Source: Petrosia ficiformis
Lineage: Eukaryota > Porifera > Demospongiae > Haplosclerida > Petrosiidae
Direction: 5' to 3'
DNA: 64,000 nt
Assembly: GCA_947044365.1 (NCBI GenBank)
Contig: OX345641.1
Coordinates: 533,960-597,959 of the forward strand
In this document: positions 36,165-49,200 of the stretch, piece by piece
Layout of the letters: the number at the start of each line of letters is the position of its first letter
Numbering within the stretch: position 1 is the first letter of the stretch
Position numbers and translations under genes: made by a program
The notes under the pieces: generated by a model
What the model was told of the DNA's origin: nothing
Database searches by the model: none
What the model saw: only the letters and a program-made list of their open reading frames with translations

Positions 36165-36640
36165 GGTGATGTTTCCATTGTAATGAACTCTTTCTATTTT
36201 TATTGACTGGTACATGATTATAATACATGCATATGATGTGATATAGAATAACATAATATTATACAGATATTGTCCTGCAGAGAGTGCGTATCTGTTGCCG
36301 TGGATGAGAAAGGGATTAGCTATTTTGACATTGTATATAGAAATGCTTACTATTTTGTATATACACATGGCTACTATTAATTGCGTCCACTAAATTTAGT
36401 GATTTTTAAATGTTCAGATTTGGTATGCATTGCCGGATTTTATCAAATTTCTGAGGCACATGTAATAAATATAGCTACACTTTTAGCATGTGCTAATTTA
36501 GCGATTATTATGTTGGTTGCTAAAATTAGTTCACACAATTAAAAGTACACTTAAGCTACATGTACTTAGTTACCTATGATAGTTGCTCTTTTTGGTACTA
36601 AATTAGATTTAGTTATAGTTGGCTTCCTGCAAGCATTAAT
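36165..36640 (+). repeat. Relic resembling the 3' flank of the DEATH-ROCO gene
   Basis: Shares ordered blocks with 63015-63485: 'attataatgaactcttt'-like start, 'tttttattgact', 'attgtcctg(c/t)agagagtgc', 'gatttttaaatg(t/c)tcagatttgg', 'ctaaaattagttcacacaat' and 'atgatagttgctctttttgg'. It contains no exon. This suggests a second copy of the DEATH-ROCO 3' end once lay here. Confidence 0.8.
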
Positions 36641-36715
36641 TAAATGTATCATTGATTATTTTTAGTCCCTTTGGTCTCATTTACAATATCTCAATTATTG
36701 TTTATAAATTTATAG

Positions 36716-37197
36716 ATTGGAGTCTGTAACGTATATGTTATCATCACATGTTTGGGTGTGGTTTTTGTTCTTGTGATGGTCACATGGTTATGTTGCTGTT
36801 GTTGTCTATGCAGGTAATCAAAACCTGTTTTTATAACTATTAATACATTATTGTGTTTGTTATTATGTAGACGTAAAGCAGCCAAGAGGAGAAGGGTTAA
36901 ATATGCTATTTTAGATCACAAAGAGGATGAAGGAAATTTGCATATGTTACCAAGAGGTGGGTGTGGCTATGAATATCACTGATTACTATGAATATCATTA
37001 TATTCTAGATGGTTCTACAAAGTCTTATGGTATCGGAGACTGAGACCGAGGAGGAGATCCTGTTTGAGTCCTCTAAGAAGCCTAATAATAAAATAGAAAA
37101 ACAGTCTTTAATTCCAAAAAATAATTCATCAGTGACTACTGTTAGGAATAACTTGACATCTAATAATAAAAATAACATAAATAATACCCAGTTGTAA
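36716..37197 (+). pseudogene. Broken copy of KIAA0319-like exons 15-17
   Basis: Exon equivalents at 36716-36813, 36871-36956 and 37009-37197 retain splice borders. Exon 15' has about 4 extra bases after the Trp-Ser-Leu codons, which gives an immediate TAA in the parental frame. Exon 17' lacks 8 bases after the Asp-Gly-Ser codons, a further frameshift. No upstream exons are present. It is therefore a non-functional fragment. Confidence 0.9.
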
Positions 37198-37710
37198 CAT
37201 GACTGTCACATGATCCTTACTGTAATTAATCAATCTTAATGACATTGTTCAAAATATACATATGGTTTTTCCTATTCATAATTTTGGTCTTTCATAATTG
37301 TGTTATTATGATGATCCACATCAAAGGAACTGCTAGTGCTACAAATGTAGTTATAGTCATGTGGTAGCTAATGAATTTTAAGTTTAGATAGTGTGGCTAA
37401 TTAATACCCTTGACCTCATACAGTTGTTATGGTTACAGCCCTTAAGAGTGATTGATATATCTCTCATGCTCAGGATAATATCCAGTTTAAAGCATTTAGC
37501 ATTTGGGCTCTATGCACCCTTGAGCCTCATGCTTTAAACTGGATATATTTCTTGCTCTCGGGATATAACTACTTATAATGTTAGTAACTATTATAAATAA
37601 ATATGTTTGTCTACTTGTCGGTGTGGAATTATGGTGGGTCTATATACACCCAGTTCATTTGCTGTTTTTCTTGGTGCTTATAACTTTTCCGGCATACTAT
37701 AAATAGTGGT

Positions 37711-37916
37711 CTTACTCTTGGGCTATCTCCTGATGAGTTAGAGATAATTAAATGTGATGGTTCTGATGTAAAAGAGTGTCAATGTACAATGATATTAAAA
37801 TGGTTGGATACAGGAAAAGCGTCTTGGTCCTCTCTTGTGGAAGCTCTAAAGAGTCCCTTAGTTAACAAGATGGGACTTGCTGAACAGATTATCAAAGATC
37901 ATCCCAAGAAATGTTG
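37711..37916 (+). pseudogene. Truncated DEATH exon (C-type)
   Basis: Begins abruptly at the edge of the duplicated KIAA0319 flank. It encodes LTLGLSPDELEIIK..MILKWLDTGKASWSSLVEALKSP then LVNKMGLAEQIIKDHP. That is the C-terminal two-thirds of a DEATH domain, closest to the last DEATH cassette of the gene at 46-63 kb. The N-terminal part of the exon, the linker exon and a clean donor are missing. Its last 60 nt are duplicated again at about 39419-39482. Confidence 0.85.
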
Positions 37917-39418
37917 TATGTTATATAATTATACTAACATTCACAATTATGCATACACTCTAAAAGAAATTGTATTGTTTTCTGATTTCAAAATTATGCA
38001 TAAATGTGTAATTTTGAAATCAGAAAACATCCAGCCTGTATTATCACTACAGAAAAAACTAATTGTTTGTTTGATCACGTCACTTGGTTGCATGATGTAC
38101 TATATATATACCATGTCATGTCTCCTTAAAACTGCTTATGTGAAGTGCTATAGTAGGAGTCAGACTGCTCTTTGTATGTTGTTAACATTAGTTCTTATGT
38201 AATTTAATAGTGGGAGAGGTATTGAAATGCAAACTGTGATTTCCTGTCTGACGAATGTCAGACATCATAACAGTCATCTTGCACTATATGTATAATAACA
38301 TTTGTCAATCAAAATTTATAATGACCTGATCTCTTATGATTACTCTTTGATACTTGAGTTTAGTAATATAATAATTATACTAATCATAGAGATGATCTCA
38401 TCTCAAAAGAGAACTGTCTTAAATAATACTTAATTAATTTAACAATGTATGTATATATATACTGTAAAAAGTAACATGTTATTTTAACCTTCAGTTGGTT
38501 ACAGGAGTTTCAATGCAATTATATTTTCTCCTAGGCGATATTTACTTATCTTGATCTATATTGCCTAATAATAAGGCATATAGTAACAAACACATTGATA
38601 CAATGTAGCTAGCTATAATTATATGTAGCATAGTATTGTAGGTACAACCTGTGGTGTATTATATATTAGTATTCCAATTGTAAAATCTGCGAAAACAACA
38701 GATGTTATTAGCTCATTCCATGAATTTGTACTTATATAATAGCAAATAACATGTGATGTACTCCACAGATATTTGAAAAGTCAGCACATGTAATTATAAT
38801 GGATTTATATGTTTAAAGTACATGTATATTGTTACCATGGCATGCGTTTGTATACTAGTCATTATAGATGAAAATCAAAAGAAACAGATTACTACTTGTA
38901 AACATTACATAGCTAGACAAGATAGTAGCATTGATTTATATAGTCTCAGGAGGAATTGAAACTCATGTAACCAAATGAAGGTTAAATAACTTCATAATTA
39001 TATAATATAATTCCTACAATCTATATACATTATAGCACTTACAGTTTCGTAACCCGGGGGCTTTTGAAAAAAGAATGAATTAATTTTAATAATAATTCCA
39101 ACCACACCTACCATGGATGTAATATACTGATTGCGAGGTGTGGCTCAGCATCTCATTAAAATCAAAACCTTCGTTGCAAATGAATACAGGCAATTTGCAA
39201 CTTTCTCCAACTTCTGGAGCAATCTAACACTCACCTCAACCTTGCTTACCAATTACTGCAAGCACAGCATCTACTCAAGTCTGCACACGAACGCTATTTG
39301 TCACTTATTCTCCCAACATCCCTTTCTCTCTCGCTAGAACCAGCTAGAAACCCAAGTCTATACATCACACAAACATCAACATAACGTTCTACTCTCCTCT
39401 CCTTTCACTTTTTTTTTT
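37849..39418 (+). repeat. Direct repeat block, copy 1 (one 626-bp monomer)
   Basis: Runs from the end of the truncated DEATH exon through one 626-bp monomer (38203-38828) to a T-rich tract near 39410. The whole block is repeated from 39419 to about 44113, where the monomer is expanded sixfold. A 68-codon open frame at 39131 recurs at 43832; nothing supports it as a gene. Confidence 0.9.
37977..38028. repeat. Perfect 20-bp hairpin
   Basis: Arm 37977-37996 is the exact reverse complement of 38009-38028, with a 12-nt loop. The same hairpin recurs at 39548-39599 in the duplicated block. Confidence 0.93.
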
Positions 39419-39773
39419 AAAGAGTCCCTTAGTTAACAAGATGGGACTTGCTGAACAGATTATCAAAGATCATCCCAAGAAATGTTGTATGTTATATAAT
39501 TATACTAACATTCACAATTATGCATACACTCTAAAAGAAATTGTATTGTTTTCTGATTTCAAAATTATGCATAAATGTGTAATTTTGAAATCAGAAAACA
39601 TCCAGCCTGTATTATCACTACAGAAAAAACTAATTGTTTGTTTGATCACGTCACTTGGTTGCATGATGTACTATATATATACCATGTCATGTCTCCTTAA
39701 AACTGCTTATGTGAAGTGCTATAGTAGGAGTCAGACTGCTCTTTGTATGTTGTTAACATTAGTTCTTATGTAA

Positions 39774-42700
39774 TTTAATAGTGGGAGAGGTATTGAAATG
39801 CAAACTGTGATTTCCTGTCTGACGAATGTCAGACATCATAACAGTCATCTTGCACTATATGTATAATAACATTTGTCAATCAAAATTTATAATGACCTGA
39901 TCTCTTATGATTACTCTTTGATACTTGAGTTTAGTAATATAATAATTATACTAATCATAGAGATGATCTCATCTCAAAAGAGAACTGTCTTAAATAATAC
40001 TTAATTAATTTAACAATGTATGTATATATATACTGTAAAAAGTAACATGTTATTTTAACCTTCAGTTGGTTACAGGAGTTTCAATGCAATTATATTTTCT
40101 CCTAGGCGATATTTACTTATCTTGATCTATATTGCCTAATAATAAGGCATATAGTAACAAACACATTGATACAATGTAGCTAGCTATAATTATATGTAGC
40201 ATAGTATTGTAGGTACAACCTGTGGTGTATTATATATTAGTATTCCAATTGTAAAATCTCCGAAAACAACAGATGTTATTAGCTCATTCCATGAATTTGT
40301 ACTTATATAATAACAAATAACATGTGATGTACTCCACAGATATTTGAAAAGTCAGCACATGTAATTATAATGGATTTATATGTTTAAAGTACATGTATAT
40401 TTAATAGTGGGAGAGGTATTGAAATGCAAACTGTGATTTCCTGTCTGACGAATGTCAGACATCATAACAGTCATCTTGCACTATATGTATAACAACATTT
40501 GTCAATCAAAATTTATAATGACCTGATCTCTTATGATTACTCTTTGATACTTGAGTTTAGTAATATAATAATTATACTAATCATAGAGATGATCTCATCT
40601 CAAAAGAGAACTGTCTTAAATAATACTTAATTAATTTAACAATGTATGTATATATATACTGTAAAAAGTAACATGTTATTTTAACCTTCAGTTGGTTACA
40701 GGAGTTTCAATGCAATTATATTTTCTCCTAGGCGATATTTACTTATCTTGATCTATATTGCCTAATAATAAGGCATATAGTAACAAACACATTGATACAA
40801 TGTAGCTAGCTATAATTATATGTAGCATAGTATTGTAGGTACAACCTGTGGTGTATTATATATTAGTATTCCAATTGTAAAATCTGCGAAAACAACAGAT
40901 GTTATTAGCTCATTCCATGAATTTGTACTTATATAATAACAAATAACATGTGATGTACTCCACAGATATTTGAAAAGTCAGCACATGTAATTATAATGGA
41001 TTTATATGTTTAAAGTACATGTATATTTAATAGTGGGAGAGGTATTGAAATGCAAACTGTGATTTCCTGTCTGACGAATGTCAGACATCATAACAGTCAT
41101 CTTGCACTATATGTATAACAACATTTGTCAATCAAAATTTATAATGACCTGATCTCTTATGATTACTCTTTGATACTTGAGTTTAGTAATATAATAATTA
41201 TACTAATCATAGAGATGATCTCATCTCAAAAGAGAACTGTCTTAAATAATACTTAATTAATTTAACAATGTATGTATATATATACTGTAAAAAGTAACAT
41301 GTTATTTTAACCTTCAGTTGGTTACAGGAGTTTCAATGCAATTATATTTTCTCCTAGGCGATATTTACTTATCTTGATCTATATTGCCTAATAATAAGGC
41401 ATATAGTAACAAACACATTGATACAATGTAGCTAGCTATAATTATATGTAGCATAGTATTGTAGGTACAACCTGTGGTGTATTATATATTAGTATTCCAA
41501 TTGTAAAATCTCCGAAAACAACAGATGTTATTAGCTCATTCCATGAATTTGTACTTATATAATAACAAATAACATGTGATGTACTCCACAGATATTTGAA
41601 AAGTCAGCACATGTAATTATAATGGATTTATATGTTTAAAGTACATGTATATTTAATAGTGGGAGAGGTATTGAAATGCAAACTGTGATTTCCTGTCTGA
41701 CGAATGTCAGACATCATAACAGTCATCTTGCACTATATGTATAACAACATTTGTCAATCAAAATTTATAATGACCTGATCTCTTATGATTACTCTTTGAT
41801 ACTTGAGTTTAGTAATATAATAATTATACTAATCATAGAGATGATCTCATCTCAAAAGAGAACTGTCTTAAATAATACTTAATTAATTTAACAATGTATG
41901 TATATATATACTGTAAAAAGTAACATGTTATTTTAACCTTCAGTTGGTTACAGGAGTTTCAATGCAATTATATTTTCTCCTAGGCGATATTTACTTATCT
42001 TGATCTATATTGCCTAATAATAAGGCATATAGTAACAAACACATTGATACAATGTAGCTAGCTATAATTATATGTAGCATAGTATTGTAGGTACAACCTG
42101 TGGTGTATTATATATTAGTATTCCAATTGTAAAATCTGCGAAAACAACAGATGTTATTAGCTCATTCCATGAATTTGTACTTATATAATAACAAATAACA
42201 TGTGATGTACTCCACAGATATTTGAAAAGTCAGCACATGTAATTATAATGGATTTATATGTTTAAAGTACATGTATATTTAATAGTGGGAGAGGTATTGA
42301 AATGCAAACTGTGATTTCCTGTCTGACGAATGTCAGACATCATAACAGTCATCTTGCACTATATGTATAACAACATTTGTCAATCAAAATTTATAATGAC
42401 CTGATCTCTTATGATTACTCTTTGATACTTGAGTTTAGTAATATAATAATTATACTAATCATAGAGATGATCTCATCTCAAAAGAGAACTGTCTTAAATA
42501 ATACTTAATTAATTTAACAATGTATGTATATATATACTGTAAAAAGTAACATGTTATTTTAACCTTCAGTTGGTTACAGGAGTTTCAATGCAATTATATT
42601 TTCTCCTAGGCGATATTTACTTATCTTGATCTATATTGCCTAATAATAAGGCATATAGTAACAAACACATTGATACAATGTAGCTAGCTATAATTATATG

Positions 42701-43529
42701 TAGCATAGTATTGTAGGTACAACCTGTGGTGTATTATATATTAGTATTCCAATTGTAAAATCTCCGAAAACAACAGATGTTATTAGCTCATTCCATGAAT
42801 TTGTACTTATATAATAACAAATAACATGTGATGTACTCCACAGATATTTGAAAAGTCAGCACATGTAATTATAATGGATTTATATGTTTAAAGTACATGT
42901 ATATTTAATAGTGGGAGAGGTATTGAAATGCAAACTGTGATTTCCTGTCTGACGAATGTCAGACATCATAACAGTCATCTTGCACTATATGTATAACAAC
43001 ATTTGTCAATCAAAATTTATAATGACCTGATCTCTTATGATTACTCTTTGATACTTGAGTTTAGTAATATAATAATTATACTAATCATAGAGATGATCTC
43101 ATCTCAAAAGAGAACTGTCTTAAATAATACTTAATTAATTTAACAATGTATGTATATATATACTGTAAAAAGTAACATGTTATTTTAACCTTCAGTTGGT
43201 TACAGGAGTTTCAATGCAATTATATTTTCTCCTAGGCGATATTTACTTATCTTGATCTATATTGCCTAATAATAAGGCATATAGTAACAAACACATTGAT
43301 ACAATGTAGCTAGCTATAATTATATGTAGCATAGTATTGTAGGTACAACCTGTGGTGTATTATATATTAGTATTCCAATTGTAAAATCTGCGAAAACAAC
43401 AGATGTTATTAGCTCATTCCATGAATTTGTACTTATATAATAACAAATAACATGTGATGTACTCCACAGATATTTGAAAAGTCAGCACATGTAATTATAA
43501 TGGATTTATATGTTTAAAGTACATGTATA
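39774..43529 (+). repeat. 626-bp satellite array, six copies
   Basis: Monomers begin at 39774, 40400, 41026, 41652, 42278 and 42904: exactly 626 bp each and nearly identical. One diagnostic base in 'aaaatct(G/C)cgaaaac' alternates C, G, C, G, C, G along the array. The founder-like monomer at 38203 has G. No open frame spans the monomer. Confidence 0.95.
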
Positions 43530-44113
43530 TTGTTACCATGGCATGCGTTTGTATACTAGTCATTATAGATGAAAATCAAAAGAAACAGATTACTACTTGT
43601 AAACATTACATAGCTAGACAAGATAGTAGCATTGATTTATATAGTCTCAGGAGGAATTGAAACTCATGTAACCAAATGAAGGTTAAATAACTTCATAATT
43701 ATATAATATAATTCCTACAATCTATATACATTATAGCACTTACAGTTTCGTAACCCGGGGGCTTTTGAAAAAAGAATGAATTAATTTTAATAATAATTCC
43801 AACCACACCTACCATGGATGTAATATACTGATTGCGAGGTGTGGCTCAGCATCTCATTAAAATCAAAACCTTCGTTGCAAATGAATACAGGCAATTTGCA
43901 ACTTTCTCCAACTTCTGGAGCAATCTAACACTCACCTCAACCTTGCTTACCAATTACTGCAAGCACAGCATCTACTCAAGTCTGCACACGAACGCTATTT
44001 GTCACTTATTCTCCCAACATCCCTTTCTCTCTCGCTAGAACCAGCTAGAAACCCAAGTCTATACATCACACAAACATCAACATAACGTTCTACTCTCCTC
44101 TCCTTTCACTTTT

Positions 44114-46200
44114 TTTATTTTTTTTTAATTTTTTTTAAGTACTCTAAGCTAACTTCAAAGTAACATCAAAGGGCGGACACTTGAATCAAAGCACCGCTAG
44201 ACCACATCCAACGAAGCGTAGGCGTTTTGAACAATAGAATGCCGACATGCCGCCACCACATTGGTATACTCTTGTAATCTACAGTAATTTGGGGTGTGGT
44301 ACATCCAAGATCCAGCCATTGCAGTGAAATTTAGCAATGTAATAAGTAGGTGTGGTACTTCCTATCTGACAGGATGTTATAAAATTACAACACTAAAAAA
44401 CTGAAAGTGCTAGCTCTGAAAGTGAGAGCGAAGAGTTCTGTTGCGGAGAAAGTACCGACAGTCTTATTCTTTTACATCAGTTTCAAAAGGTTAGTCAAGT
44501 TTATGATTGTTATTTAGTGTATAACAAGTTATAAAGTATTCTTGGTGCACCCAGTACGTACGCAGAGCGAATGGGCTGGCCTTGCGCTCGCAAATGGCGA
44601 GGCCCGTCCCTGATTCTCTCTGCCAGTATGATCACTCATGATTGTAACATAGTGAGTTGTTTGTACTCTTGAATTCTTGTTTTTGAAGAACAGTCAATAT
44701 TTTGTAATGTGTTTTTAAAGCAACAAGTAAAACAGTCGTCTACCTTTGCAATGCACTGCATACGAGTGAATTTTGTTTTCCATCATCCGCCCACATCGAA
44801 ATTAGTAGTCGCATAATTTTATCATTTGCGCATGTGCAGTGACACATCTATTGCACATTGCACGCAACAAATCAATAATTACTTTAGTGGTTAGTTGATG
44901 GTCAAATCACCTTTAATGTAAATAGTTCTTGCCATTTAGTTAACCATGTCATTTATATGTTTCATGGGGGATTTTGAAAATGGCTAGTACTATATTAATA
45001 TTGATTTTTGAAAGACATTTTTGTGGTTCAATTGTTGTGATAAATAATGGGAAATACCCCGTCCAGCTGCATAATTATTACTAAACTTTGGATGGGAAAC
45101 TAGAAATTTAACAATCTCTGGCCTAACAAATGTGTAAAGTCATATCTGGAATATGTTCATGTACTAGCTGTCTTGCAGAGTAGTTTGTATTGGCTGTTTA
45201 TGATGCGATATATTTACTGTATATTCGAATATCATCTGAAAGATCAAACTTGGTGCTACGTTAATTGCTAGAGAGAGCTATGAAGTGTAAAGGACACATG
45301 GTTACCTTTGTCAGGTTCAAAAGTTCTTAGATTGTATCTTTTCCAGAGAATACCTCGCTCAACTGGTGGGAACACCTTGAGGATTCCAAAAATTCCAAAT
45401 TAACAGCTTTTACTGATGCAGGATGATTGTTTCAGCTTGGTAATAACCATGGTTTAGCCATAGATAATAAAGTTTTTATTATCTATGGTTTAGCTATCTA
45501 ATCGAGCCACACCCTCATAAATATTAATTAGCTAAATGGCTTGCTCTATCCCTGCTTAGTAATATAAATTCAGAGCACGTACAATGGATACCGATTTGAT
45601 ATCATCATCTGTGAGAAAGATCTTTATTAACGAAACATGGTATACATTCATACAAGTTTGATTTACTTGATTATTTGAGGGTGCCAATTTTTATTTATCA
45701 AGCTTTCCATCTTTACAAGTCAATGCTTTAAGATATTCAAACTGATGGGAGCATAGCTACGAATGTACCTGTTGTGAACTAGTCTCACAAGTCAGACCCA
45801 ACCCAAAGTGGAGAAAGATCTGGACAAAGCCTTATCATAACCTTGTTCAGGAGGGATAAAAGTAGTTACAATTATGTCTCAAGCATTGGTGTCAAAAAGC
45901 TTTTATTAGAAGGAAGGATATTATCAATATATGAATTACAATTGATGTTGGTTGCTGAGAACACATACTCCTTGTAATAACGCAACAGTAATCACTGATC
46001 ACTAAGTAACTATACTGATCTGATTGTAAATGCATTAGTAAAATTCTGTATATATTGCAAAACAGGTGTCCATGTATCGATGGTCTGTCTATATCTTAAA
46101 CACAGGCTTCTTATACTAGAATCCTAATATATATATATATGAGTCTAATAGTCCATGTGGTTTCCGTTATATATTTGTGTGTTATAGATGTGTTTATTCT
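44114..46200. other. Upstream region of the DEATH-ROCO gene
   Basis: No exon with an ATG could be supported. The stretch 44400-44490 is less AT-rich and ends in 'tttcaaaag' followed by a possible donor 'gttagt'. It could be a non-coding first exon of the downstream gene, but this is weak. The last few hundred bases resemble sequence upstream of the later DEATH cassettes. Confidence 0.4.
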
Positions 46201-46204
46201 ACAG

Positions 46205-49200
46205 ATCATACAGTGAACACAATGACAACATTAAGAACAGCTACCAGTTTAGTAGATGATACACCTTTAACAGGTAATGAGTCAGCTCTCTTGTTATGAT
46301 CATTACCTCTATGTACATCAAATAATTATAATATTTATTAATATTATTAATTTCACTATAGAGAGTGATCTTGTACCAGTATTAGAATCTATTGTGGAAG
46401 TCACTGACTGGATTCGTCTAGGTATTCAACTACGTTTGCCTCATTTTGAGCTGATGAGTATTGAACATGATAGTCATAGTAGGATTGATTGTCATCGTAA
46501 GATGATATTAAAATGGTTGCGTATAGGACTAGCATCTTGGTCCTCTCTTGTGGAAGCTCTAAAGCATTTTTTGTCAATTAATGAGATGCATATTGCAGAA
46601 CAGATTATCAAAGATCATCCTAATAATCCTAGTAAGTATGATACATATAATGTATGTACTAACAATGAGTCATGATTAGGTATTAAGTACTAGTAAAATA
46701 CAAGGAATTATGGGGGTAAGCAGGAAGTGTATCTGAAATAGAAAGTAGCAGGGTTTTATAAAAGTTAAGGGGATTTTCCCCCTAACACGAATTTCTTCTC
46801 CTAGAATTCAGACCATGCTTAATTAAACAAACAAATACCATTCATTCAGAGTCTACTGTATTGTCCTTTGCATCGAGGTCACAGCTGTTGTGACATTGGA
46901 GTATTATTCTCTACCCAGTCCATAGTCTGACACCTAATCATGAGTCAGGTAACTTTGATTTTGTCTTTTTCAGACAATACACATTACTCACTAAAAAGAA
47001 CACCTCAAAGAATCTAAAAATTCCAGAATGCAGCTTTTACTGCTTGGGATGATTGTTTCGTGTCCATGCTTTTAGCGATCTAATCAAGCCATACCTCATG
47101 AATATTAATTAGCTAAATGTCCATATCATGCTTGTTTGATCCCTGTAATATAAATTCAGATTATAACTAATGCCTAGATAATTATTCACCTATATTTAGT
47201 CATTCAGTGTATATAATGGTACCAATTTGATCTGCATTTATTCATAAATTTGCACAGAAATGAAAACGTGTTATAAATATTATGACTAAGACACAAATGG
47301 TGGAGTCTTCCTAACTAATAAAAGGAAGGCACAGGAACATATTTATACATTTTTATACAACTAATTTCAAACTTTCTGATGTGATTAGAAGATGTTGAGA
47401 CTATTATACAGTTGACAAACAGACAAACAAAATCAATCACTCAACCCCTTGCACATGTACTGCACTGGGTAATTTATCAGTGTATTCTGGTGAAACAGTT
47501 GTCTATGTATTGATGATCTGTCTATATCTTAAATACAAACTCCTTATACTATATATATATATGTTCTGCGCAATCTGGGAATTTGCACAATCTGACAGAT
47601 TAACTAATTGCGCAAACTGTTGAACCACAAGTATTATTACAACAACCACAAATCCTTCCCTTGTTGTATTAATAATATTATATTTCAATTATTATCACAG
47701 AAAGAAATGAGTATACAACAACATAGCTGATATAGTTATGTTTAGAATTTTTATTTAAAAGGAATCATTATACACAAGTCATTTGTAACATGTTTGGGCA
47801 AGTATAAATAGTTTCTTATTTTTAAACACTGATTTCTTTATAGTTTTGTTTTTTAAATGACAGCTCACCATATTCCTTGCAATGTCAACGACAGAAATTT
47901 CAAAACATTCACTGTCCCAGTTTATTGCTATCTTCAGAACAGTGTAATACTAAGGAGGGATTTGTGGTTCAACATTATTATTGCACAATCTGCAGATTGG
48001 CACACATTCTGTGGATTTTCAGTTTGCACAACACAATCTGCAGATTGCGGTAACATATATATATATATGCAGGGGTTTCATACAGCAGGTGGGGATACCC
48101 CTCCTTTTTCTCAACTTGAGTTTCCCTCCCTAGAATTCAGGCTATATTTATTGCAACATGTAACAACATTTCAGCTAAAAGTCTTCTGGGATCCCAGAAG
48201 CCACCAGAAGCAACTTCAGAGAGCCTAAACATTCCTGGGGGACCATACCCCCAGATCCCCAGGAGCAGTGTGCTTGCATGATCAATTCATTCCCTTTCCT
48301 AAACAAAAATTTTGTATGAAATCCTGATATATTTTTTTTGCATACTATGAGTCCAATAGACTAGACGATCATTATTCATTATCGTGTGTATCATAGAGAT
48401 GTTCATTCTACAGATCATACAGTGAACACAATGACAACATTAAGAACAGCTACCAGTTTAGTAGATGATACACCTTTAACAGGTAATGAGTCAGCTCTCT
48501 TGTTATGATCATTGCTAGGGCTGGGAAAAAGCTTCAAATGTTCGAACCTTTATTCATTTGCTGCACATTCCAATCTTAATTCTCTATTCAGAGCTGCCAC
48601 ACCCACTTTAATGTTTGTGCATGCACACTTATACACTCTAAACAGTGGTTAATATGGGCATGTTCCATAAAAGTTGAGGCTGTGTTGTTGGCTGCTTCTA
48701 TCTCATTTCTCAGTCCAGTGATGCTAAATCCAAGTAGAAACAGCAACAGGAACAAGACTAGTATTTGCAATAATCCAGTTTGGAGGCTTTCTATAGCTAA
48801 TCAAGATATATAAGAGCAACACTGATAAAAAATTATTAAAAAAAATATGCAAACCTTCGAAGCCTTTAAATTTGATATAGACTATATATTCGTCCCAGCC
48901 TTAATTATTACCTCTATGTACATCAAATACATGTGTAATTATAATATTCATTAGTATTATTAATTTCACTATAGAGAGTGATCTTGTACCAGTATTAGAA
49001 TCTATTGTGGAAGTTACTGAGTGGTATACTTTGGGTATTAGACTAGGTATATCTAACTTTGACCTGGAGAGCATTGAATACAGACATTATGATTGGACTG
49101 ATCGTCGACGGAAGATGATAGTACATTGGTTGAAGACAGAATCAGGGTCTTGGTCTTCTCTTGTGGAAGCTCTAAAGAGTCCCTTGATTAGTAGGATGGA

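Noticed and set aside
36716..37197. A second functional KIAA0319-type gene
   Set aside because: Only the last three exons are present and two of them carry frame-breaking changes.
39774..43529. Regularly spaced repeats considered as a CRISPR-like array
   Set aside because: The repeats are 626 bp, head-to-tail with no unique spacers, in an animal genome; it is a tandem satellite.
39131..44038. Identical 68-codon frames starting MRGVAQHLIK at 39131 and 43832
   Set aside because: Their identity comes from the recent block duplication; composition and lack of any splice or domain support do not indicate a gene.
47857..48228. 123-codon open frame between DEATH cassettes 1 and 2
   Set aside because: Spans a microsatellite and a dispersed repeat that also occurs, without an open frame, in other introns of the gene.
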